Shown: piece after piece, positions 1-13,000 of the stretch
How the letters are laid out: every line of letters begins with the position of its first letter
Numbering within the stretch: position 1 is the first letter of the stretch
Assembly (NCBI GenBank): GCA_964019135.1
Contig: OZ025249.1
Coordinates: forward strand, 14,161,088 to 14,225,087
Origin: Arenicola marina
Taxonomy: Eukaryota; Annelida; Polychaeta; Arenicolidae
DNA length: 64,000 bases
Direction: 5' to 3'
The notes under the pieces: generated by a model
The model's input: the letters and a program-made list of their open reading frames with translations, nothing else
What the model was told of the DNA's origin: nothing
Databases searched by the model: none
Position numbers and translations under genes: made by a program

Positions 1-885
1 TCTACTCATAGAGACCTTAGGTGTCTTATTTCTCCAGATAAACTTGCGGATAGCGCTAGTGAGCTGATCAATATAAGCTTGGCCTGGTGTTGGAAGCGCT
101 GACATTAAATGTACAAGCTTTGGTAAGGCCAGTGATTTTACAACTGTCACTCTACCCCTAAGAGACAAATTCCTTTTTCCATATACCTTCAAAATTCTAT
201 TGAATTCTTCTATTTTCCTATCATAATTTAGAGCGATCATCTGGTCCAAATTAGCACTAAACTGAATACCTAACAAAACAAACTCCTCGCCCCACTCCAG
301 TGGGATATCCGTACATACTCTCATAACGCGATTTGTTTTCCCAATCCAAATGGCTTTTGTTTTATCGACGATCACGCGCAACCCCGAGCAAATATAAAAT
401 TCCTCCATAATCTTTAACACACGTCTTAGGGATTCCTCACTGCCGTCCAGCATCAAAAATGTATCATCAGCATATTGACCAATAATATATTCAATTTTTT
501 TAATAGTAATACCTTTCACAGAACTATCCGATTTTAGGAACATCGCTAAAGGCTCGATGGCTAATATAAATAAATAGGGAGAAAGCGGATCTCCTTGCCT
601 AAAACCTCTGCCTAGTGTAAACCATTCAGACATAGTACCGTTGTTAATAATACAACTCTTTGGTTCTTTATATACTATATTGAACCATTTGATGAACGAC
701 GGGCCAAATCCATATGCTTCCAAAACCTTATTTGTGTACTCCCAGCTCAAAGTATCAAATGCCTTCTCAAAATCTACCAGGAGTAACATACCAGACTTAT
801 TATTACTTAACAAATAATGTATTATGTCGTAAACTAACCTGGTATTTTCCCCAATGAATCTACCTTTCAGAAAACCCTTGTCGGC
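1..885 (-). mobile_element. LINE (non-LTR) reverse transcriptase, 5'-truncated, runs off the window
   Basis: On the minus strand one frame stays open from about 882 to base 1, roughly 290 codons. It carries reverse-transcriptase blocks in order: GFLKGRFIGENTRLVYD, LLLVDFEKAFDTLSWEY, FRQGDPLSPYLFILAIEPL, the catalytic YADDTFLML, then LLGIQFS. This series is typical of L1/Tx1-like LINE ORF2 proteins; the clade is an inference from motif style. The endonuclease half is missing, so the copy begins inside the RT, as is usual for 5'-truncated LINEs. Its 5' edge lies within the 44-bp tandem array at the 3' end of receptor gene L. The 3' end is outside the window. No stop was seen, so the insertion looks young. 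Confidence 0.85.
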
Positions 886-990
886 GAACACTGATCTCTG
901 GTTCAGGTACTGGGATCCCTGATGTCAGCGTACACTGATCCCTGGTTCAGACAGTGGGATCCCTGATGTCAGCGTACCCTGATCTCTGGT
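886..990 (-). repeat. 44-bp tandem array at 3' end of gene L, interrupted by the LINE
   Basis: About two and a half units follow the gene L stop codon, each resembling the sequence encoding the YVNPGTIYADIRDP tail. The array is cut by the LINE at about 885. The matching array behind gene R (35,818-36,115) has seven units, so L has either lost units or has its remainder beyond the LINE, outside the window. Confidence 0.8.
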
Positions 991-1050
991 TCAGGCAGTG
1001 GGATCCCTGATGTCGGCGTATATTGTTCCCGGATTGACGTACGGAGGCTC
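991..1050 (-). CDS. Gene L exon 11: C-terminal tail EPPYVNPGTIYADIRDPTA, stop
   Basis: The acceptor (..tttacag) precedes GAG; the frame ends in TGA at 993-991 after 19 codons. YVNP fits the Grb2-type pYxN motif and TIYADI fits the ITIM consensus [SITLV]xYxx[ILV]. Gene R encodes the same 14 core residues, so the tail is conserved between copies. Confidence 0.85.
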   Translation of the reverse strand, partial: EPPYVNPGTIYADIRDPTA

Positions 1051-4000
1051 CTGTAAAGTTGAAAAGATGCGATAAAATGTGCAAATGAACAATTATGCAG
1101 ATACAAGCCTTATTGTCTCAAAAGTGCAGGTGGCGGGAAAAAAACTTTTCTTTTGTGATATATTTGTGATTATAGTTCATGACTATTTATATTATATTTA
1201 CAGGCCACGCATGTAGACTGATCGCTTTATTACAACCCCATAATGCCACTCCTTCTGCGATCATTCATAGTAATTTGCAAAATACTTCTCATATTTTGAG
1301 TTCAAAACTATACAAACCTTCTCCCCCAGGCTTTCGTAACCATCCTCCATGTTCCCCTGGCAGATAGATTCGCTTTTTACCCGGGTCGACTCGCTAGGTG
1401 GCGCTGTGGGTCGCCTTGTCTCCTCAGCTGACGGAATGTCGACCGACGTTGGTTGTTGTTTGGTTAAAGAAGGGTTGAAGACCCCGCGACACCCACGGTG
1501 TCTGACGACGGCCACGACCAGCAATATCCCCAGGATCACCATGACGACCACAGCACAGCCCAGCAAGGCGAAGGGAAGGACTGTGGTATCTTCTGAGTAA
1601 CGCGAAAGGTATAAACAGTAGAAACGGTACGTAGGTCACGACGGATACGCCGAATATAAACATCGATAGTAAATCAATATCGATGATTATGGAGAGAAAA
1701 GGTACGCGAGTTCAATCAAAGAGATCTAGTAAAGTCACGAGAAGCTTGCCAAAAGGTATGCGCGGTTAGACTTTATTTGTTATAATTTACAACAATATAT
1801 CATAATTGATAAAGGAACAATTATATATCGTTCATTGTACTAACTTGGTTAGCAGCTTCACTTACCTTCCACGAGACGCAAGGGTGTTGTCACCGGGGAC
1901 GTATCTACAACAGTTAGTTGGTGCACACAAAAATGTTACACACCCAAACGCTGTCCTTATGCGTCTATTTACATTTCGGCCTTTTGTTTCATATTGTTGG
2001 TCCATCATATCACGTTCTGACTAGGGACAGTTGCTGATCCGGGCAGAAGGACGAGAGGCAAACGTAAAAGGTCGGAATTGGGGTACACTTTAAAACAATG
2101 AGTTGTGCATGCCAGGACGAATCTACACCACATAGCGATAATCATAGCTACAGACAGTATAACATATAGATAACTAACTTAGTTAGGGGCGCCACTTACC
2201 TTTCGTGAGGGGTGGGAGTTTTGTCGTCGGCGACGCACCTACAATTTGGCGCATAAAGAAATATGAAAAGAAACTTGTTGTTGTACACCACAATCATGAT
2301 CACAGAAATGTTGGACGGACACCAACTGAAAATTCGGTGCGCAAAATGCATTGATGATTTGGGTCATAACAGCATTAATTGCGTCTAAGGCACAAGTGTG
2401 TGAAAGGCTATTCATGATCAAAAGCGAAGTTGTCGAGTCCCGTACTTCATTTCAGTTCGTTCGTACATAGCAGGTTCCAATTTAGCCCCATCAGATGGCT
2501 TGTTATGGATTTGATATTATTCTATGTCCATAACATAACATAACGGTAAGGACGGACTATCAGTCTGCCGTAACCCTTAACGCCATCAAACGGGGCTAGT
2601 TTCAATTCATACCTTGCCACCATGGTACGTCTGCAGGTCTTAACGCCATCAAAAAACGACCACTCATAGCGTCCGTAAGCAGGTAAGCTTGGATATTATA
2701 GCAAACATTACAAGACGATATGTACTCGGTTATCGAGATTCACCGGTAAACAATAACATGGGGCGGTAACACTAACGGCTGTATACGAAAAGATAACTCT
2801 TCATTATATCCAGTTGTTAAACTCACTGGGTTTTGACAGGGTCCTGACTGTTAGTCCGTCCAAAGCCTCTCCGTACTCCTTCATGCCGTTCCAGGCTCTG
2901 TACTGCTCCACTTTGAAGTCATATCTGGTGTTGTGTGTCAGGCCGGATATGGTTTCCATTCGCCAGGTGTCGCCACTGGTATGCGGGACCTCTTGGTCGA
3001 CTGGGTCGCCGGAACCACTAGTCCTGTAGCTGATCCGGTAGCCGTAGTGAGTCTCCGCTCCCTCGGGTAGGTCCTTGTTCTGTTCCCAAACGACCTCCGC
3101 GAACGAACTCCCCACACTCCCGACAGTCACGTTCTCGCCGTTATTATCAGGGAGATCTGGAAAATGTAAAGTTTCGCCAAGCGTGGCACAAATGTGCATT
3201 ATTCAGTCGTGACTACCGACCACTGTTATTATTCAACTATTACCAAGTATGCTGGTATTGTACCCAATAAATCTGTATTTGTTTATTTTCGCGACCATGG
3301 AATTCGACTTTTCTGTCCTTCGCTAGTCTAAATATGAATGGTTAAACAGCGCTGCGGATTTACGAATCCAATTCGTGCAAGAACGCCAACCTATAACGTA
3401 TAGACGATACGGCTTAGTTACGTCTCAAAATAACAACACATGCACGCCAAGTCAACATTCCAGCCTAAAGTTTGTGAGGTATCTGCGATGTTAAACTATC
3501 AAGGTTATTAAACAGCTCTATAGAGTATGGGATACAGAGGTTTTAGAGCACCATGAATCATGTAGTTTTATGGTCAAAGAACCATCACAAAACTCAAAAG
3601 CTCAATATAGCGACCACTGATGGGGTTAAGTTGGCCTTAACCATACCAAGAAGCAAACACATGTTCATATCTTCATGTCTAAATGCGACAGTTTTATCAA
3701 AAGATTCAGATTCAATATACTTTATTTGAGCAAGAACCAATACAAACACGAATTGCAAACCAATATCAATTCTCCCTCTGGAGACTCCCATGAAGACCAA
3801 GAAGGCCGCTAGCACAGGAGCCACCATATATGCACTAGCATTTTGTATGGGTCACAATTATTTTACTATTGTCAACGTTAGGACATGCTAAGTGAAGGGG
3901 ATGGATGGAGTGGGGGTAGATCGTACTTAGTCGTAATAATGACCATTCCATGAAGCCTACCGGAAGGATATGTCAGAGAATACTTTTGTACAAGATTTAA

Positions 4001-7000
4001 AATGATTGGTCTAAGATTGGCTGCCAGGTTAGCCATGGACATTGTAGTGTGGTGGTACTGTGGAAGGATCGCCGCAGCCATACGTACCTATGAAGACGCC
4101 GCAGTTGGTTCCCGTGTACCACTGCTGACACCCGCCGGGACACGACCCGTCAGTAGGTGAACAGCTGTAGGGGTCGTCGGTCCCACAATGTCCAGTGCAG
4201 TTCTCGGCACAGTTCATGCCGTACGTCCTGTAGTCACACTCTGTAATGTGAACAAAATGTAAAGAAAGGCTACCACAAGGGAAGTTACGGTTATTTGACA
4301 TACGGTCTGATCTTGCTAATACGAACTCTTGTAATGTACTCTTGTAAGAAATATAAGCGGTATCATGGCAAACGGTTAATGTGGTAACTATGTCTGAGTT
4401 GTGATGATGCAGCACACTAGAACGCCACACTATCCCAGTGAAAGAATTGTTGCCGAGGGAATTTTGTGTTGGAGAGTAATATCACAATTAGTTAAGTGCC
4501 GACATGAGCCTTACCTTCCGCGCACTGCGGCCTCTTTAATCCAGTAGCAGAACACGAGCGACATCCTATGACCTGCGAACAGTCCTGACACTCACCACAA
4601 CCTGTGGAATATAAGATCAAGAGAACAGTCCTGGAGACACTCATAACAACCTGTGGAACACAAGTACAAGGGAACAGTCTTGGAGACACACCATAACAAG
4701 TAGAACAAAAGAAAATAAGAATTACTGTGAAATACTTACTGTTGCTTTCATGTCCGGTGACAACAACTTCACACAGTGTCATTAGATGAGGTTGAAAGCC
4801 GCCAGTCCTCTCTATGATGACGTATCTGCCGACCGGATGTGCGTCACAGCTGATGTTGACAGTGCCTCTCCAGGTGTTATTCGCAAAGGCCTGAGGTGGG
4901 CTTTCGGCGTAGTGACCACATGTGTGGGACCCGGATGGTCCCCCCATCACAACCACATCGAGGTCTGACAGCCGCGTCGCGCCTGGTGGGTATTTGGAGG
5001 GGCATTAATAAATGCAATACAGTATGCAGTACAAGTATTAAATAGCTAAACGACCATCGCCTAATTCAATAACATATATAAATATTTAGGCAGAGATCCA
5101 AAGAGAAATCAACATGAAATTAGTGGGGAAGATATCAGGAAACGCAATGTAACAAGCAGCATGAGTAGCGTGAAGAAAAAGGCTAATATTGGAAGTAATG
5201 GCAACGATGGCATCGGTGGCAACAAAGCAAGGCTCACCGCTTATGACGATAACGGCTGAGAAGTTGAATCTCTTGACGAAAGATTGTAGGCTACAGGGAG
5301 ACCCGTAATATAGAATTGAACCACAAAGGAGGGGTAACCGTTAAAAACGGAACACCTTGCATGTGAAAACTGGCGACGTGGTGAGTCAAGTAGAAATCAA
5401 GCGAAAAAACAATTCATTGATCTCAAGTGGAAAATTATGATCAATGATAAACTATTTCACAACGAACAGGAAGCTATAAATGATTGCTGACGATTGTGAA
5501 AAGACAATGTGTAATAGATAAGGAATGAGTTCCTGATCTGGTCAATGTTTATTTTCATTGCTTTCTCTGATGAGGAGGAGGAGGCGATGGCGCGGCTTAT
5601 TTAAGCGAGGGGTCTTTTCTGTGTCACATGTAGTTATCCTCCTTTCTATCTGATACCTTTGTGTTTGCACAGTCTTGCTTGCATCCCACGCAATTGATAG
5701 CGAACTAATCTGCCTTTGGCTGTGTTCCGAGTATGTATGGATGTGTATGTATAAGTCACGGTTGCAGTTTTCTTCACAACGAAAAGGGCAATCGCTCAAT
5801 GTCCTGATATCTTGGTTTCTATTTAGCCCTTTCCTGCTTTGAATGAACTATATATAATTATTATAATAACCCTACTTAGTATATCGAAGTAGTATCCCTG
5901 AGAGTTTGATATTCTTATTATTCAATTACCATCGTTCCTTGTTAACGTGGTGTCCAGATGAGTTAGTATGTAATCCTGTTTACTATTGTGCGGACCTTCA
6001 TGCTCTACCAACGAGGCATGACACACGTTCAGTATATAGACCTGGAATTAAATAATTATGTTCTAAATAAACGTATAAACTCACACGACACAACAGACAC
6101 AGAATATTTTGTTTCAAGGCTTGGATGAAGGTTGTTAAACGACATTATTGATAATTGAGAAATAACATTTGTAATCGTATTTATAGCTGGTAAACCTTTT
6201 GTAGCATAACATTTTTTTAGTGATAAAACAGTTGTATTGTGTACGGCATTATTGTTTTTCAAACATTTCCTAATTTTTTTATGTTTTTTGTTTCTTTCTT
6301 TTTTTTTCGTTTTTTGTCTGTGCGTTTTTTCTTGCACGAGCATATATAAGCGCTGCTTTTGCTCTGTTTGCGACGGAAAATGTAATGTACATGTTTTTCC
6401 AAAAAATAAAATTCTTTTCTTATTATTTTTTTAAAGGTGGTGATACATTTTGTCTGCCTAATTATCTAACTGAATGGCGGGGGGAGGGGGGGATTTCCTG
6501 CTCAAATGGATACCCCAGAGTTGCGCAAACCACTCTCGGGAGCTTCCGTGAGTGGGTCATTATTTGTGACGGAACTATAATGACACGCGCTGGGACAATA
6601 GTGACCCGCTGTAAGAACATAATGACCTCCTGTTCATTGTTCGCTGGTCTTTACCGGCAAAACACTCCGAGGAAACAATAGAAGTATGCATTAAGATATT
6701 TTTGTGTATACTTTTAGCTATTGATGGCCAATATAGCGCTCTAACTCAACCGTGAATGTATCGTTACTAGTTACAGAATTATACTAGTGCTAGAATCCCA
6801 TCTGGCTGATACTAGCTACTACCAAGTTTGATATGCCTCATTTTATACTCATGGGTGACTTTAATGCACGTACAGGTCTTTTGGCAGATTAAATACTAGA
6901 TGATACTGCTGCCCTTATGCCTTGTGAGGACTGGTACTGTAGCGAAAATTTTCATGCCAGAGACAGAAAGTCACGTGACTCAATTGTTCATAATTTTAGG

Positions 7001-10000
7001 AGGGAACTTGTACAGCTTCGTAAGTAATTCAGCATTCATATTGTTAATGGTAGGGTGAATGGTGACCCAGACGGAAATATGACATGTATAACACGGAATG
7101 GTGCCAGTCTTATCGACTATTGTATCACATCATCAGAACCTTTTAGGCATATAAGAAATTTGTCGAGGACAAACTTGTCGAGGATAAGAAAGTTGTCGAG
7201 GACACAATTGTACATTTACCCATCGGTGTACACCAACCAGTGGCATGTAAGTTATCTTTTGATATGACAATGATAGATGTAGAGACTACAGAAAGTAAAT
7301 TGGAACAACGTATACACTTTAGGTGGTCTCAGGATGAAACTGAGAATTTAGTCCATTGGCTTAATGAATCAGAAAATTCTCCACCCATGCTAGATATTGA
7401 TATAGATCTTGCTGCCAAAACTATAACTGTAGGAGAACACTTAAGGTTAGGGCCGGTAAAGCCATAGGAAGGGTGATCAACCAGACTGGTGGGATAATGA
7501 TCTTGCAAACTGAAAGGGGCAAGTGTTTGAATGCATTTAGAAAATACAGATCTAATGAAACCAGGGAAGCCTTTTTACTGGCAAAAGAAGCATTTAAGCC
7601 TATGTATAGCAATAAACAGAGGCAGCATAAAGCAAGAAGACTCAGAAATGAGACCCCTGAGTTAGAAATTGACCTTAATTGATGGGCTTGGAAATGAGAT
7701 GCTTAAATGCTGTGTAAATATAATCACACCTTAACCAACCAACATAGTTGATGCCATTTTAGACCAGGGTAGGTTTCCATCACTAAGGAAGCAAGCGATC
7801 CTTACCCCTATTCATAAGAAAGGCAGTAAATCTGATGTTGGCAACTATAGGGGTACTGCATTGCTGCCAGTCATATGGAAAGTATTTACTGGTATCTTAA
7901 ACAATTGATTATATAAATGGGCGGAGGAGTCAAAGTTGTATGACGAACAGGCTGGTTTCAGAAGACAGCGAAGTACTGTGGATCATATCTTCTCATTGCA
8001 TGAATTAGCACAGAAATGCCATGGGTAGATGAGGGGAGAGGTATTATTGTCTATTCGTCGATTTTTCTAAGGCCTTCGACTCTGTACGTCATTTGCTCCT
8101 CTTTCACAGATTGATCAAATCGGGCGTTCATGGTAATTTTCTTAAAGTAATACAGTCTATGTATGAAAATCTAGAATCTTGTGTTCAAACTCCGGAAGGG
8201 TTAACTGAATTTTTCAACTGCAAAACTGGTGTGCGGCAAGGTTGCATGATAGGCCCTCTGTTATTTATTTTATACTTTAACCAATTTATTGACTTGTGCA
8301 AGATTAAAGGTTACCAAGGTTTTTAGATGAAAATGTTCCTAATGTGTGTTTTATGTTGTATGCGGATGACCTGATACAGTATTCAGATCTTGTAGGACGA
8401 CTCCAGCGTCAGTTAGATGAACGTATAATAACTATTGTAAGATGGCAGGAATGAATGTTAACTTTGATTGAATTAAAATAATTGTATTTAGGAATGGCTG
8501 TGTCATACGTAATGATGAAATGTGGTTCTTTAATGGTACAAGAATTGAAACAGTAACATATTACAAGTATTTGGGTCTGATTTTTAGCTCCCGACTGAAG
8601 TGGACGATAGGAGTAGAAACCCTGTCCCTTCAAGTCCAAAGGTTTCTCCAAAGATGGCATTTAACCTGTTTGACAAAATGGTACTGCCAATACTCATACT
8701 ATAATATGCTTCTTTGTCAAGAAGAACATGGAAAGCATAACTGGGTATCAGAAGTGAGGCTGCTATTGCCTCGATATGGATTTGGTGAGGTACTTATATA
8801 TCAGAGAGTTAATGATATAGATTTATTTATGAATGCCTTTTCACAACGCCTATCAGATTGTGCAAATCAAGAATGGGTCAGTAGTATGAATGAAAATTTA
8901 AAGCTAAGGACATACTCTCCTTATAAGATACTGTTAGCACCTGAAATATATCTATATGTTATTATTATTAGAACATATTTGGTTTGTTTGAAGTAAATTT
9001 AGATGTTCAGATCATGACTTAGCAATTGAAGTTGGAATACGTACAGGAATCCCAGTATACCTAAGAATTTGTCATTTTTGTTCACTTAATGAAGTAGAAG
9101 TTGTAGAAGACGAATTTCATTTTATCTGTGAATGGCCAGAATACCAGGAGCTTAGAAGTCGATACCTTCCTAATGTTAACGCGACGAAGTCATATTTCGT
9201 AAATCTAATGAAAACATAAAATCAAGATACTCTCCATAAATTAAGTTGTTATATATACCATGCTCTGCTTCTGCGACGAACAATATTAACTTTGTGTGAC
9301 TGATGTACATATTTAACTCGTTAGGTTCTTTTTGTTTTGTACCTTGGGCCTGAGGCCATTTGGTTATAAATAAACTAAACCTAAAGTATATGTACTGACA
9401 GGATTAACGTAAGTGTATGTACTGATCGGAAAAAGATATAAATAATACTTATGGGCAATATATGTACCACCTGATATTGTAATAATCTACCCACATCAAC
9501 TTGGCAATTAGGTGTCGGGTAGTACTGTATGAAATCGACCGTCCACTTTCCGATGCGTTTGGCGCCGCCTAATGCGGGCCGCTACGGATCTTTCGCGGTA
9601 ACATCATGGCGACGTCACTACTGAACCCATGACACCCACCTTCATACCCTGAGCCGTACAAAGTCGACGGTGCTCTTTCGGTGCGCTCGGTTCCGACGCG
9701 ATAACCTAATATTTGAGGCGCTACCTGGCTGATACGTGTTTCGGGGTGGACGTTGACGGAGCAAAGGTCTTGCACAAAAAAGGTAATCACGCCATTCTAG
9801 ACACTTATTGAACCGTTCTAAGGGGAAACACGGATGACGACATCGGGCGTACGCACGCGTTAGGCAATCCGAACACACTGTAGGTCGGTACGCGCTGTTG
9901 GCGCTATGTTGGTCAGAGTGTATTAAATGCATTTAATTGTACGCGCTATATAAGGATATTTGAAGGGTGTAGGCGCTTATGTAGGTCCAAGTGCGTAATG

Positions 10001-13000
10001 TAGGCGCTATGTAGGGCAACGTGGACGGTGTCGGCGCTATGTAAGTGACTGTATGCGTCATGTAGGATAAATTGCGCACTTTAGGCGCTATGTGGTCAAT
10101 GTGTGTACTGTCGACCCTGTGTAGGTCATTGACGGCGATACGTACGGCAATGTGCGCGCTGTAGAGTGTAGGCGCTATGTAGGCTTAAATGCGTATTGTA
10201 GGCTGTAAGTAAGTTATTGCAGGCTCTATTTAGGTCACTGTAGGAGCCAGTAGGGCAATGTGCGCAGAGTTGGAGCTTTATATGGCTATGTGCGCGCTGT
10301 AGGCGCAATGTAGTCCAAATGCGTACTGTAGACGGTAAGTGGGTTACTGTAGGCGCTATTTAGGTCACTGTAGGCGCTATGAGGATAATCGATAATAATT
10401 TAGACCAACGTGCTCATTAAAGCCATATTACATGCCTACAGGCCTCATGACGGGCCCCGTTAACGCGTTGAAGATAGTTGATGGAACTGTAGGAACCGTG
10501 GTTTTGGCTCGTGACGTCACATAACTTAAATTAATATGCAGTTTAAAGCCGAGAGCGATTGTCTCAATGTTAATGGTGCTATGAATTTTCTAGTTTTTAC
10601 TTATTACGACAGGATATAACGCATAATAGCCGAGTAATAGACCCTTCTTCATATTATTTCATAAATAATTCAGATCGAGCTACAGTAGGAGCGGTAGTTT
10701 GAGCTTAGCGAAAACATGGCGACGGGAACTGTCCTCTCGCTTGTTCCTAATAATCCGTCCGCTGTACAGAGCGATCACGACTGATTTATTGTTCCTCACT
10801 GTACGTTAAATGTCCATTTCGCGAAGAGTATACCCGCAAATCTCATAGTAGTAATACTGTCAAAGCGTCAGAAGAAAGTCACATCAGCGAAGGGTACAGA
10901 TACCTTCAACGAGGTGTATATATAACACATTTGGACATTTGTTTCCATCTTAACTTCCCGAAATCAAATTTTAGTGAGATCTCAATACTGACGCCTTTAA
11001 GACTTTGGAGTTTGACAGCCGATCAAACAGCGAAAGTGGCAAACCCATATGCATCATCTTTTGACACCGTAGATTTTCCTCATTAACAAACATCTTCACT
11101 GAACCGACTGACGTAATGATTGTGATTGGTGAAATGATGACAGCACGAGTCAGTGCATCTTTCAAAGCATGCAGGCCAAGAACATGAAACGTGTAGGGTA
11201 GGCATTGGTAAGTACGCATTGTGGTGAAGACTATAACATTATACTGCCTTTGGTATCAAAACTTCCTGAATTGATTAAATAGTTTAAAGTAACTCACCGA
11301 CGTAATCGTTGGTGTTGAAGACTGTGACGTTGTGGATGACGTAGTCGCCGCCGAGGTCCACGGTCAACTTGGCGTGGTTTCCGTCCACCGCGTAAGGGTG
11401 AGCGCAGACAGACGCTGGATCGCCGTGTGTACCGTCAATGACCTTACCATCGACAGCCTGATAACTGTAGAATTCTTGGTACGTTCCGGTCTGGTTGGTG
11501 GACTTACCACGGGCCACGTTACCTGATGGAACAGTTTATAATTACTACACATGACGCTGTTTCCGCGTCAAGGTGAAGGCAGACATACCGCTGAGCGATC
11601 AATGACTGTCAATGACCTTCCCATCGAAGGACTCATCACTGTTCTCTGTATTTAACAACCCGGTCTGGTGGGTGGGCTTACCAGGGACCAAGTTATCTAG
11701 ATAGTTATCACTATAAATGTGTTATTTATGTGCATCACCGCTTCATAGCCACATTATTTACCATTATTTATTATTGCCATTTGTGACATTATTATCGCTG
11801 ACTTCATATGTTTACCAACAAATGAAGATGAATTTTCTTGATGGTTAAAAATGTGTTATTGCACTTGATGATAGATCGATTCGATCATTATATTTCTGTA
11901 TTCATATATGTTGAGAGGTATTAGTTCGAAATATAGGCCGCTTTATCAGAATATATGTTTTGTCACGTGTATCGTCTCGGCCTCGGCTCAGTGGGATGAA
12001 AAGACCAATTTGAAAGAGCATCGCGCCAAAATGAAGGTAGCTGTCTTGGAACACACGACCTGATGATATATAGGTCAGCCTGTTTACCAACTAAGTTACA
12101 CTTACGGAGAGATCGTCTGTACTCTCATCTCGGCTTATAGTTAATTATAGTTTACATACACATGTATGGAGTAGACACCTAAAGTATACACACGAATATG
12201 GGTCCACCATGCCTCTTACCGTTGATCACTATGGTTCATTCGATATGATCTGTAAGTGGCAGTTAGATCTATAGTTACAGCGTCTCAGCGGCCTATGGTA
12301 CTTCAGTACAGGGTCATCAAGCACTTCCATGGTGCATATTTGTCATATAATTTTGGAAACGTATGGACCTATGTACTATGTGCCTATAGTACATGTTCCG
12401 CGCTATGTTCCACGTTATGATAATTACTAGCGAATTTATTGTCTGCATGGCCGGCCATAGTGCTGTAGTACATGGAAACCTTACCAAAACAACTACACGT
12501 TTGACTGCCTACTTCAAGCGATATATATATATGTCATCCAATTGATGCCATAGACAGGTGGTGTCGAGCACCCCTTACCTATCTGACAGGCCTCTCCGCT
12601 CCATGTGAACAGACCAGGACTGTCCTGAGCACACTCTCCCGGACAGACTCCCGTGTCCGGATCACAGATGGCGCCACCGGCACAGTGACACTGGAACTCA
12701 CAGTCCGAGGCCGTCCCAAACAGACAGGCGGCTAATTGGGGAAAGTAAACTATAGTGAGAAACATCCTTAAATGAGAAGGTGTGATTGTCACAGGCATAC
12801 TGATTTGCCTTGCGTTAAAAACAGAACATTTCGATTTCAAACTGCATAAATAATTAAGATCAACCAGACATACCGCGTTAGGCCGGTCGGGGGTGGGGCT
12901 GGTTCATGTACCTGACAGTTGTATTACAAAAGCTACATCAACGCTACTGCAAACATCAGGTTCGGGGTTGTTAATATGGATATTGTGACTGTGTCACACA

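Noticed and set aside
6056-6434. Lys-rich and Phe-rich open frames
   Set aside because: Translation of a T-rich tract.
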